From contig JAZQUI010000002.1 of the NCBI GenBank assembly GCA_045631205.1, forward strand, positions 1 to 64,000: a DNA stretch of 64,000 nt, in the 5' to 3' direction. The translations under genes and the position numbers were made by a program. The notes under the pieces are model-generated. The model was given only the letters and a program-made list of their open reading frames with translations, had not been told where the DNA came from and searched no databases. Shown here in pieces: positions 20,828 through 29,194 of the stretch (positions are counted from its first letter, which is position 1; each line of letters starts with the position of its first letter). Source of the stretch: HGM04593 sp045631205 (GTDB taxonomy: Bacteria; Bacteroidota; Bacteroidia; Bacteroidales; Bacteroidaceae).

Positions 20828-23356
20828 ATGAGAAAAATCGCATACATTTTGATACTGTCTGTTTTTGTAGTGAACGCTCTTTTTGCGGCACCTGCCCGCA
20901 GAGTGCCTGTAACACATAAACAGTCCGATGGCACCGAGTTGTATGTACAACTATGCGGTGACGAGTCTTTTCACTATCACACTACACTCGACGATGTTCC
21001 GGTGGTACAAGGTGAAAATGGAGACTATTATTACGCTTTGCTTGCCGACGACGGAACACTTGTGGCAAGTGATTTAATCGCTCACAACAACGGTGCGCGC
21101 AATTTGCAGGAGCAGGTGTTGATAGATGCAAACGATTTCTCGGCTATGCGTAGCGATATGAATACGGTTGCCCGTGCCCGTGCTGCAAAATATGCAGCTT
21201 CGAGAGCTGCGACAATATTACCAAAGGGTGAGGTTAATGTACCTGTTCTTCTGGTGCAGTACACCGATGTAAAGTTTAAATTTTCAAAGGAGGTTATATC
21301 TGATTTCCTGAATAAGGAAAATTATGAGGGTTACGCCAACCCAATAGCAAAGTCCATAGGTAGTGCGAGGGATTATTTTATAGCACAATCGGGTGGCTTG
21401 TTCCGTCCTAACTTTATTGTTACCGATATTGTGACACTTCCCAATAAAATGTCATACTATGGTGCCAACTCCAATGGCGATGATGTGCGTCCCACACATA
21501 TGATTGCAGACGGTCTTGCAGCTGCCGATGCGAATTTTGATTTTTCAATATTCGATAATGACGGAGACGGCAAAGCTGAGTTTGTTTATTGTATATATGC
21601 GGGTTATGGCGAGAATGTTACCGGTAACAGTACAAATACAATATGGCCTCACCAGTGGCAACTTTCGGCGAAAGTTGGTGTGAAAACCCATGATGGTGTC
21701 AAGTTTGATGTTTACGCCTGCTCAAACGAACTTGCGATAAACGAGGCTTTTGCCCAGCAATATGGTGGCGATTACCTTTTGGGTATAGGAACTATGTGTC
21801 ACGAGTTTTCTCACTGCTTGGGTTTGCCCGACTTGTATGACACCGGTGGCAATGGTCAATCGACCTTTGAATATTGGGACCTGATGGATATGGGTAGTTA
21901 TACAGCCGAAGGTTATATCCCTGTGGGTTACAGCGCGTACGCTCGTGATTTTATGGGGTGGAAATCTTTGGAAGTACTCAATAAAAAAGGAGATTACTCT
22001 ATGGCGGCCATTTCAAATGAGAATGGCAAAGGTTGTAAGATTTTGAACGACGCTAACAATAACGAGTATTTCATACTTGAAAACCGCCAGCAAGAGGGCT
22101 GGGATAGTTATCTCTTTAATGCCGGTATGCTCATTACTCATGTCGATTACAGCGAGAGTGTGTGGGATGACAATACTGTGAACAATGATAAAAATCACTT
22201 GCGTTATTCTTTGGTGCCCGCCGATAATGAATTTATTGCATATACAGGCAGCAATGGTTCACAAGTGTCGGCCAGTTATAGAGGTGATGTGTGGCCTGGT
22301 ACAAGTGGTAACACTGAATTTACCGACACATCCGTTCCTGCGGCAAAAGTTTTTACCGGCGGTTACCTTGGCAAGCCCGTTACAAATATAAGACACGAGA
22401 ACAAAATTGTATATTTCTCTTTTATGAGAGGCTCGGTTGCTGTGCCCGGGGTGCTTCCCGCCAGTGAAATATCCGCTACTGGTTTCTGTGCAAACTGGGA
22501 GGCTGTTGATGATGCTACAGAGTATGTTGTGGAACTCGAAGAGGTTGTTGAAGCGTCGGAAGGAAGTGGTGAGAGTGTTACTTTGTTGAGTGAGACATTT
22601 GTTGGTTGTACAAAGGCCAATCAGTCGTTGAGCAATCTCGATAGTTATCTCTCTTCACCCGGTTGGACAGGTTCTAATCTTTATGGCGAGTCGGGGGTGT
22701 TGCGCGTTGGTGCATCAAAATCGGCCGGTACAATAAGAACACCCAAACTTAATGCCGGTGGCGCGGTTACAGTCGCATTCTCTATGGCCTATTACAGCAC
22801 AAGTGACAGTGGTTCTATTCTAACCGTTTCTTTGATGAATGCGAGTGGGGCTGTGGTTGAATCGTTCGATTACTCTGCAACAACACAATGGGTAAATAAA
22901 GAGTTGGAGTTTGATGCAACAGGCGATTTCTATATTGAGTTCAGTACTAAGAACAGTACAAACAAGAAACGTGTATCCATAGACAATGTTACTATTACAT
23001 ATACTTCTAACATCTCTTCAACCCTTGTGGAGCGCGTAACAACCGAAGAAACCTCTTATGTGTTTACAGCTCTCAAACCTCTCACACAGTATCGTTACAG
23101 AGTGTATGCAAGCGATGGATATGGTTCTTCCGACTTCTCAAAATATGCAAGTGTAACAACCACTTCGTATGCAAAGGGCGATATAAACGGTGATAGCGCT
23201 GTTGATGTTGCCGATATAACAATCTTGGTTAGTTATATTTTATCTTCGTCTGATAGTGAATTGAGCATCTCTGATGTTGATTTGAATGGCGATGGTGCTT
23301 GTGATATTGCCGATATAACAATGCTTGTATCCTTGATTCTGGGTACAGAAAACTAA
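20828..23356 (+). CDS. Secreted M6-family metalloprotease with dockerin-like C-terminus
   Basis: The 842-residue protein has a signal peptide (MRKIAYILILSVFVVNALFA, cleavage near 20-21). Its M6 (immune inhibitor A-like) catalytic domain carries H325-E-F-S-H329-C-L-G-L-P-D335, with Glu326 as base and the second His and Asp as zinc ligands. Residues from about 535 form a fibronectin-III-like and MAM/jelly-roll-like region. The last 60 residues hold two calcium-binding dockerin-type repeats, GDINGDSAVDVADITILVSY and DVDLNGDGACDIADITMLVS. The protein probably degrades host or dietary protein outside the cell. What the dockerin-like tail docks to is unknown. No cohesin is encoded in this window. 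Confidence 0.88.
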   Translation: MRKIAYILILSVFVVNALFAAPARRVPVTHKQSDGTELYVQLCGDESFHYHTTLDDVPVVQGENGDYYYALLADDGTLVASDLIAHNNGARNLQEQVLIDANDFSAMRSDMNTVARARAAKYAASRAATILPKGEVNVPVLLVQYTDVKFKFSKEVISDFLNKENYEGYANPIAKSIGSARDYFIAQSGGLFRPNFIVTDIVTLPNKMSYYGANSNGDDVRPTHMIADGLAAADANFDFSIFDNDGDGKAEFVYCIYAGYGENVTGNSTNTIWPHQWQLSAKVGVKTHDGVKFDVYACSNELAINEAFAQQYGGDYLLGIGTMCHEFSHCLGLPDLYDTGGNGQSTFEYWDLMDMGSYTAEGYIPVGYSAYARDFMGWKSLEVLNKKGDYSMAAISNENGKGCKILNDANNNEYFILENRQQEGWDSYLFNAGMLITHVDYSESVWDDNTVNNDKNHLRYSLVPADNEFIAYTGSNGSQVSASYRGDVWPGTSGNTEFTDTSVPAAKVFTGGYLGKPVTNIRHENKIVYFSFMRGSVAVPGVLPASEISATGFCANWEAVDDATEYVVELEEVVEASEGSGESVTLLSETFVGCTKANQSLSNLDSYLSSPGWTGSNLYGESGVLRVGASKSAGTIRTPKLNAGGAVTVAFSMAYYSTSDSGSILTVSLMNASGAVVESFDYSATTQWVNKELEFDATGDFYIEFSTKNSTNKKRVSIDNVTITYTSNISSTLVERVTTEETSYVFTALKPLTQYRYRVYASDGYGSSDFSKYASVTTTSYAKGDINGDSAVDVADITILVSYILSSSDSELSISDVDLNGDGACDIADITMLVSLILGTEN

Positions 23357-23399
23357 TAAGAGCAGTTCCGGGCTGTTAGCTCGGGTTCAATGGCATATT

Positions 23400-23441
23400 A
23401 GCGGAATGCATTGTTGCACTTACGCAACAATGTGTTCCGCT
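23400..23441 (+). terminator. Terminator after the M6 protease
   Basis: An 18-bp stem, AGCGGAATGCATTGTTGC with its complement at 23424-23441, contains two G-U pairs and a 6-nt loop, followed by TATTTTC. Confidence 0.8.
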
Positions 23442-24574
23442 ATTTTCTTTCTCTTTTCTCCTTATGTAACTTTTATTCCTGTTTTAACAGAAGAGTAGTG
23501 TCGTGGGCGGAGTTTAATAGGGTTACTTTTGTTACTTCTATATAATGTGGGGCTTGATAGTTTCACACACCTACTGTCTGTCTCTGTTTGCTTGCTTGCT
23601 TTTTGATGAGGTGTGCTAGCATTGTGGGTTCGTGTGCAAATCGGATTGTTGTCGGCGATTCTGTTATTATAATGTGAAAAGTGGGGGATATATCAGTTTT
23701 ATCTGTTTTTTAGCGATAGTAACCCTATTTTTTGGTTCTTATTTTTAGATTCATGATTATAATAAACAACTATTTGGGGTGTAAGTGGCTGATTATTCGT
23801 TTTTTACATCAATTGTAAGCCCGTGAGATTTTAAAATTTGTTTTCGCCCCTTATATATATGAGATTTTTTTAATTCTGCTCGATTTTTCATCTATAAACA
23901 GTTGTAAGCAGTGGTGTATTTAATAAATATACAACTTTTTTCGCTTGTTTGAGTGGTTGTCTTGCGTTACAAATGTATATACGTTTGTAAATTAGCAAGT
24001 GTGTAAGTGTTTTGGTTTTATTAAATATAGATTTGTATAGAAGACGGTTTGTCTATTGTTAAACAATATCCAAACTATTTGCTATTCATAATTAACAGGG
24101 TGGTGGTAGTGCTGTTGATAACCGCAAATATGGATATACGTAAAATATACACTTTCTTTTGATGTGATGTAATTTGTTGAGAATAAGCATTTTATTGTCT
24201 TTTATGTAAAGTGTTGGATAATGTGTTTTGCGGTGTATATTGCTATTTTGCGTTTTTCTTTGCATAAAATAGATTTTTAAATGTGTTATTAGTGTGAATA
24301 TTAGTTTGTTATGTCTATTTATTAATCTTTTTTATAGGTTGTAATGCCTTGTGGCGTGTATTACGATTTTCTCTTTTGTGTGCAATCGGGCAACAGTCGT
24401 GTTTTTATTTGTGACACTTTGTTATCATTCTCTACTGTATTTACATCTGTAATATATTGTCGTTTTGTGAATAAAGACGGATTTTTAAATCATCTTGTTT
24501 GTTTGAAAATTTGTTGTTATTTTTGTATCGAAAACAAAGTTTAGGTTTGTAAATCTTTAAAACTGCATATTTTT
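23442..24574. other. 1.1 kb T-rich gene-free region with one strong palindrome
   Basis: No open frame here has a recognisable product, normal amino-acid composition or a promoter. The 66-codon frame at 24344-24544 is rich in Cys and Phe and looks like chance. The only structured element I found is the palindrome at 23961-23999. Short homopolymer and TTGC tandem runs occur near 23588-23602. The region may be a decayed gene or a long regulatory leader. Confidence 0.6.
23961..23999. promoter_or_regulatory. 24-bp near-perfect palindrome nested in a larger hairpin
   Basis: Bases 23967-23990 (TTACAAATGTATATAC then GTTTGTAA) read the same on both strands apart from one base pair. CTTGC (23961-23965) and GCAAG (23995-23999) extend the symmetry. 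It could be an operator for a dimeric regulator such as the XRE protein encoded 576 bp downstream. Confidence 0.45.
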
Positions 24575-25060
24575 ATGAATGAGCGTGACAGGATAGAACT
24601 TATAATGAAGAGTTATAATTTAACTCCATCGCAATTTGCCGATAAAACAGGCATACAACGTGCGTCTGTGTCTCACATTTTGAGTGGGCGTAATAAAGCA
24701 AGTCTCGAAGTAATGCTTAAAATTTTTGATGCATTCCCGGGGCTTGATATGCAATGGCTGATGACCGGTAAAGGTAATGCTCCCGTTGCAGGTGGGGTTC
24801 AAGAAACTGCACCTCAATCATCTTCTGCTGCAATACAGAGCGAGTTGTTTTCGGAGCCTGCTCCATCGCCGGTTGAGTTTATTGCCCCACAACCACAAAA
24901 GGTTGTTCAACGTCCTGTTGCAGTTGCCGAGCGGGTTGCACCTCGCCGCGTTACTCGTGTGGCACAGCAACCCCAGCAGCCCGTTGCTGTGCGTAAGATT
25001 AAAGAGATAAGGGTTTTTTATTCCGACGGAACATACGAGATACTATATCCCGAAAAATAG
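24575..25060 (+). CDS. XRE-family transcriptional regulator
   Basis: The 161-residue protein has an N-terminal Cro/C1-type helix-turn-helix (residues 5-60, with SQFADKTGIQRASVSHILSG as the two core helices), a Pro-, Gln- and Ala-rich linker of about 75 residues, and a conserved C-terminal strand pair IKEIRVFYSDGTYEIL. This layout is common in single-copy Bacteroidetes regulators of unknown target. It stands alone between a long gene-free region and a strong terminator. Confidence 0.85.
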   Translation: MNERDRIELIMKSYNLTPSQFADKTGIQRASVSHILSGRNKASLEVMLKIFDAFPGLDMQWLMTGKGNAPVAGGVQETAPQSSSAAIQSELFSEPAPSPVEFIAPQPQKVVQRPVAVAERVAPRRVTRVAQQPQQPVAVRKIKEIRVFYSDGTYEILYPEK

Positions 25061-25110
25061 TAAATCTGCTCGCTTTGTGATATCAATGCAGAGAGGCTCG
25101 TTATATGTGT

Positions 25111-25158
25111 AAAGAATACCGCCTATCAGCCCTTATTGGCTGATAGGCGGTATTCTTT
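25111..25158. terminator. Terminator after the XRE gene
   Basis: A 21-bp perfect stem including AAAGAATACCGCCTATCAGC (from 25111) and its complement (25138-25158) has a 6-nt loop and a T-rich exit. Confidence 0.85.
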
Positions 25159-25190
25159 TATATATTGAGCCGACACTTCTTTTTTAATTA

Positions 25191-25222
25191 TTTGCTATAA
25201 GATTTTATTTGTGTTATCTTCG
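25191..25222 (+). promoter_or_regulatory. Promoter of pyrK-pyrD
   Basis: TTTG (25191-25194), 20 bp, then TATCTTCG (25215-25222). The ATG at 25245 follows by 22 bp. This sets the pyrK start and excludes the ATG at 25209. Confidence 0.75.
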
Positions 25223-25244
25223 CCGTACTAAAACTCAATTAACT

Positions 25245-26012
25245 ATGAAAAAAGTTCTTGTCGATTTGACAATAAAAGAGGTTGAGCAATTGAACGCAAC
25301 CTGCGTTATGCTCAATATGACAAGCGAGCAGCCTCTTCCGGCGGCTCTTCCTGGGCAGTTTGCCGAACTGCGTATCGACGGTACACCAAGTGTGATGTTG
25401 CGCCGTCCTATTTCTATTCACAGTTTCAATGCTGAGAAAAATGAGATTGCGTTCCTTGTGCAGCTTGTTGGTGATGGCACTCGTTGGCTTGGTTCTCTGA
25501 AAGCCGGAGATAAAGTTAACACCTTGTTGCCCCTTGGTAATGGCTTTACAATGCCTGCAAGCAGAGATGCTAACCTTTTACTCGTAGGTGGCGGTGTGGG
25601 CAGTGCTCCGCTGTATTATCTTGCCGAGGAGTTGAAAAACAAAGGCTATGATTTCACCATTTTGATTGGTGCTCGCTCGGCTAAGGATTTGTATCGCCGC
25701 GAGGCTTACGAAGCGCTTGGCAGAGTTGAATATACAACAGAGGATGGTACTTTGGGTGAGAAGGGTTATGTAACAAATCACTCTGTTCTTAAAAACAAAT
25801 TTACACAAATCTATACTTGCGGTCCCAAACCCATGATGCTTGCTGTTGCAAAATATGCACGCGAGAATAACATTCCTTGCGAGGTTTCGCTTGAAAACAA
25901 AATGGCGTGTGGTCTTGGTGCCTGTCTCTGCTGTGTCGAAGATACAAAGGAGGGACATAAGTGTGTGTGTACAGATGGTCCGGTATTCTCAATAGATGAA
26001 TTAAAATGGTAA
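25245..26012 (+). CDS. pyrK: Dihydroorotate dehydrogenase B electron-transfer subunit
   Basis: The 255-residue flavoprotein passes electrons from dihydroorotate, via FAD and a [2Fe-2S] cluster, to NAD+. Visible parts are the FAD-binding RRPISIHSFN motif, the NAD-binding LLLVGGGVGSAPLYYLAEEL motif, and the C-terminal cluster ligands in CGLGACLCCVEDT with a final Cys in KCVCTDGPVF. It overlaps pyrD by 7 bp, so both subunits of the heterotetramer are made together. The ATG at 25245 is used because an upstream frame would start within the promoter. Confidence 0.95.
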   Translation: MKKVLVDLTIKEVEQLNATCVMLNMTSEQPLPAALPGQFAELRIDGTPSVMLRRPISIHSFNAEKNEIAFLVQLVGDGTRWLGSLKAGDKVNTLLPLGNGFTMPASRDANLLLVGGGVGSAPLYYLAEELKNKGYDFTILIGARSAKDLYRREAYEALGRVEYTTEDGTLGEKGYVTNHSVLKNKFTQIYTCGPKPMMLAVAKYARENNIPCEVSLENKMACGLGACLCCVEDTKEGHKCVCTDGPVFSIDELKW

Positions 26013-26917
26013 AGACAGATATTAAACTGGGTGGGTTGCAGTTGAAAAACCCCGTTCTCACAGCGTCGGGAACATTTGGTTATGGATTGGAGTTTGCCGA
26101 TTTTGTTGATTTGAACAAACTCGGTGGTTTTATAGTTAAAGGAACGACCCTTAATCATCGCGAGGGTAACCCTTATCCTCGTAGTGCAGAAACTCCTATG
26201 GGTATGCTCAATGCGGTAGGTTTGCAGAACAAAGGCGTGGATTACTTTGCCGAAAATATATATCCCCAACTCAAAGACCTTGATACAAATGTTATTGTAA
26301 ACGTATCGGGGGCTTGCATTGAGGATTATGTGGCTTGCGCCGAAAAGGTTGCTGCTCTTGAAAAAATCCCTGCAATAGAATTGAACATCTCTTGTCCCAA
26401 TGTTAAACAGGGTGGTATGGCGTTTGGAGTTCAGCCCGCTTCGGCTGCCGAGGTGGTTTCGGCAGTGCGTAAGGTGTATCCCAAAACGCTAATTGTGAAA
26501 CTCTCTCCCAACGTGACCGATATTACCGAGATTGCACGCGCAGTTGAGGGTGCCGGCGCCGACAGTGTATCGCTCATAAATACACTTTTGGGTATGGCTA
26601 TCGACAGTGAGAAACGCCGTCCTTTGCTTTCAACCATCACCGGTGGTATGAGTGGCCCTGCTGTTAAGCCCATTGCTTTACGTATGGTTTGGCAGGTTGC
26701 AAAAGCTGTTAAGATACCGGTTGTGGGTATAGGTGGAATTACAACAGGTAGCGATGCCATCGAATTCCTGCTTGCCGGAGCGTCGGCGATAGAGGTGGGT
26801 ACTGCAAACTTTATGAACCCTGCTGTAACAGGTGAAATTGTCGATTATATACAAGATTATCTTGTTCGTCACAAGATGAACTCGATAGACGAGCTTATCG
26901 GTGCGCTGGAAATTTGA
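26006..26917 (+). CDS. pyrD: Dihydroorotate dehydrogenase B catalytic subunit
   Basis: The 303-residue FMN-dependent TIM-barrel enzyme oxidises dihydroorotate to orotate in pyrimidine synthesis. Family marks are LKNPVLTASGTFGYG at the start, the active-site segment ELNISCPNVKQGG with the class 1 catalytic Cys, the TLLGMAIDSEKRRP segment, and VVGIGGITTGSDAIEFLLAG with the FMN phosphate site. The partner pyrK directly upstream identifies the NAD+-linked type 1B enzyme. Confidence 0.97.
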   Translation: MVKTDIKLGGLQLKNPVLTASGTFGYGLEFADFVDLNKLGGFIVKGTTLNHREGNPYPRSAETPMGMLNAVGLQNKGVDYFAENIYPQLKDLDTNVIVNVSGACIEDYVACAEKVAALEKIPAIELNISCPNVKQGGMAFGVQPASAAEVVSAVRKVYPKTLIVKLSPNVTDITEIARAVEGAGADSVSLINTLLGMAIDSEKRRPLLSTITGGMSGPAVKPIALRMVWQVAKAVKIPVVGIGGITTGSDAIEFLLAGASAIEVGTANFMNPAVTGEIVDYIQDYLVRHKMNSIDELIGALEI

Positions 26918-27011
26918 TTTACGCCGCTCGTTTACTGATACTGTGCGCTATTTGCAAAATTTTATTTGCAGAGCGTTTTTACTAAACAACTATGAATAAC
27001 TATACTATACT

Positions 27012-27629
27012 ATGGAATACGAAAATTATGAGATTGGTGGGGAGGTTGTAACCATTCCCGTTCCGCGCAGCTATAAGGATTGCTTTATACTTGCGCAGAG
27101 TGATATGTATCGCCACCAGGGTTATTTGTGCAGTATTTGGCGCATGCTTTACTATTGTATGACAGGAAGAACCATTGCTTTTTATTTTTGGTTCAGAATG
27201 ACGTGTCACAAAGGCTTCTTGTATCCCATAACAAAGTTCTTTTTGAAGAGATTCCAAAAGAGGTATGGAATACAGATATATACAAGCACTAAAATTGGTT
27301 ACGGGTTATATATAGGACACTTTTTTGGCACTTTGGTTCATACTACATCTGTTATAGGCAACAATGTTAATCTCTTTCATTTTACATCAATAGGAAGCAA
27401 TGGTGGCAGGGGAGCCTATATAGGAAACTATGTGCATGTCGGTCCCAGTGTTTCCATGGTTGGTGCCTTGAATGTAGGTAGTAAGTCTTCAATAGGTGTG
27501 GGCTCTGTTGTTACAAAAGATGTTCCGCCATGTGCCACCGTGGCAGGAGTGCCTGCAAAGGTTCTTACAACCGAACACCCTGCAAGGTTTATTCATAATC
27601 CTTATGAATTTGACAAGAATATATTTTAA
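27012..27629 (+). CDS. Serine acetyltransferase-like hexapeptide acyltransferase
   Basis: The 205-residue protein has an N-terminal helical region (about 1-85) and a left-handed beta-helix of hexapeptide repeats (about 90-190), including IGYGLYIGHFFGTLVHTTSV, GAYIGNYVHVGPSVSMVG and VVTKDVPPCATVAGVPAKVL. The last block is characteristic of the CysE-type branch. CysE normally has a His in GxGIHIGH followed by more helical N-terminal sequence. This one is shorter, so a role in polysaccharide or sugar acetylation is as likely as cysteine synthesis. Confidence 0.75.
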   Translation: MEYENYEIGGEVVTIPVPRSYKDCFILAQSDMYRHQGYLCSIWRMLYYCMTGRTIAFYFWFRMTCHKGFLYPITKFFLKRFQKRYGIQIYTSTKIGYGLYIGHFFGTLVHTTSVIGNNVNLFHFTSIGSNGGRGAYIGNYVHVGPSVSMVGALNVGSKSSIGVGSVVTKDVPPCATVAGVPAKVLTTEHPARFIHNPYEFDKNIF

Positions 27630-27652
27630 CTCTAATAGTTGAATTTCTTGCG

Positions 27653-27703
27653 GTATATACAAAAATAAATCAACCGAAAAGGTTGATTTATTTTTGTATA
27701 TAC
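27653..27703. terminator. Bidirectional terminator between acyltransferase and trmD
   Basis: A perfect 23-bp stem (5' arm from GTATATAC at 27653 to CAACC at 27675) with loop GAAAA and A/T-rich base serves both converging genes. Confidence 0.85.
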
Positions 27704-27726
27704 TAGTTTGGTTGTAACAATTTTTC

Positions 27727-28404
27727 TTATTTGTCGAGCAAGTCGGGGCGCAGGCGTTTTGTGCGCTCGAGCGACTGTTCAAACTCCCATTGACGTATTT
27801 TTGCTTCGTGTCCAGATAGCAGAACATCGGGTACTTTCCATCCGTTATACTCTGCGGGGCGGGTGTAAACGGGCGGAGCAAGCAAGTTATCCTGAAAAGA
27901 GTCGGAAAGAGCCGATGTTTCGTCTGAAATTACACCTGGAATTAAGCGAATGACCGCGTCGCAAATCACTTCTACCGCCAATTCGCCGCCCGTTAAAACA
28001 TAGTCTCCAATACTTATCTCTTTGGTAATCAAATGTTCACGTATTCTGTGGTCGATACCTTTGTAATGGCCGCACAAAAATATGAGATTTTGCTTCATTG
28101 AGAGAGAATTTGCCATTGGTTGGTCAAAAACCTGTCCGTCGGGAGAGGTGTAAATCACTTCGTCGTACTCTCTTTGTGCTTTAAGGTGCTTTATACAGTT
28201 GTCAATGGGTTCGATTTTCATTACCAATCCTGCGCAGCCGCCAAAAGGGTAGTCATCGGTTCTGCGATGCTTGTCAAGAGTATAATCTCGTAAATTATGT
28301 AAACAAATTTCTGCATATCCGTTGCGTTGCGCACGTCCCATTATAGAGGTGTTAAAGAAACTCTCCATCATCTCGGGAAAGGTTGTAATTATATCTACAC
28401 GCAT
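27727..28404 (-). CDS. trmD: tRNA (guanine-37-N1)-methyltransferase
   Basis: The 225-residue SPOUT enzyme methylates G37 next to the tRNA anticodon, preventing frameshifting. Diagnostic segments are MRVDIITTFPEM, DYPFGGCAGLVMK, FLCGHYKGIDHR and the trefoil-knot segment ISIGDYVLTGGELAV. Length is normal. It stands alone rather than in the rpsP-rimM-trmD-rplS operon known from Proteobacteria, as is common in Bacteroidetes. Confidence 0.97.
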   Translation of the reverse strand: MRVDIITTFPEMMESFFNTSIMGRAQRNGYAEICLHNLRDYTLDKHRRTDDYPFGGCAGLVMKIEPIDNCIKHLKAQREYDEVIYTSPDGQVFDQPMANSLSMKQNLIFLCGHYKGIDHRIREHLITKEISIGDYVLTGGELAVEVICDAVIRLIPGVISDETSALSDSFQDNLLAPPVYTRPAEYNGWKVPDVLLSGHEAKIRQWEFEQSLERTKRLRPDLLDK

Positions 28405-28599
28405 AGTAAATTTATAAATGTAAATTAAAAATCTGCAATATTTCTTCAGGGTTTACAACTGCTTTTTGCCACCCCGTTAAATGTTGTTGCAAAAATAAGA
28501 CATTTATTTTAAATTACCACAAATATCGCATCATCCTGTAATTTTGTGTCAATTGCGAAACTTAGATATTTGGTACGTAAATTAACTTTGGTGAAAAAA

Positions 28600-29004
28600 A
28601 TGAAAATCTCAAGAGGTTTACGAAACAACAATCCGTTGAATATACGCCGTAACGGAACGCGCTGGAAAGGATTGTCGGCTGAACAGAAGGATGCGGCCTT
28701 TTTTAGTTTTATCGCTCCTTGCTGGGGTTATCGTGCTGCATTCATTACGTTGAAGAATTATTGCCGCTTGCATAAGTTGGTTACTCTTGCATCGTGGATT
28801 AAGCGTTGGGCTCCTCCTGTGGAGAACGATACGGCCAACTATACAGCCTTTGTTGTAAAGAAAAGCGGCGTTAGTGCAGACGCTGTTGTTGACACGGCCG
28901 ATAAGTCGGTTATGTGTAAAATTGTGGCAGCAATGTCGCAAATGGAGAATGGTTGTGCAGCTGTCATGTCCGACGTGGAAGAGGGTTGGAGATTAAGCTT
29001 GTGA
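28600..29004 (+). CDS. Structural protein P5-like small protein
   Basis: From the ATG at 28600 the protein has 134 residues and begins ISRGLRNNNPLNIRRNG, followed by WKGLS, the aromatic GYRAAFITLKNYCR segment and WAPPVENDTANYTAFV. These are the marks of the 'structural protein P5' family, named after a phage protein and widely scattered in Bacteroides genomes and prophages. The NNPxNIR and WAPxxEND motifs suggest relation to lysozyme-like or peptidoglycan-binding proteins. No other phage gene lies nearby. A GTG start at 28546 would add 18 weakly conserved residues. Confidence 0.7.
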   Translation: MKISRGLRNNNPLNIRRNGTRWKGLSAEQKDAAFFSFIAPCWGYRAAFITLKNYCRLHKLVTLASWIKRWAPPVENDTANYTAFVVKKSGVSADAVVDTADKSVMCKIVAAMSQMENGCAAVMSDVEEGWRLSL

Positions 29005-29027
29005 AAAAGCATAGCTTTATTGCGTTC

Positions 29028-29070
29028 TAAAACCGCGTTTAAGAGCTTTTTGCCTTAAAACGCGGTTTTA
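29028..29070. terminator. Terminator after the P5-like gene
   Basis: TAAAACCGCGTTT (29028-29040) with its complement, plus a one-base bulge, forms a 16-bp stem ending in a T run. Confidence 0.8.
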
Positions 29071-29102
29071 TGCGTTTTGGTGGCTTAATAAAGTTTAAAA
29101 AT

Positions 29103-29134
29103 TTTGTTGGTTTCAGCAAAAATGAGTAATTTTA
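29103..29134 (+). promoter_or_regulatory. Predicted gyrA promoter
   Basis: TTTG (29103-29106), 20 bp, TAATTTTA (29127-29134). The last base deviates from TAnnTTTG. Confidence 0.5.
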
Positions 29135-29194
29135 CAAGGTTTTATAATATATATAATAAGGTATAATAAGTATTTTAATTGATAAACACATTTT

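Noticed and set aside
24344..24544. 66-codon open frame before the XRE gene
   Set aside because: Composition (Cys, Phe, Val) typical of T-rich noncoding DNA; no promoter or homology.
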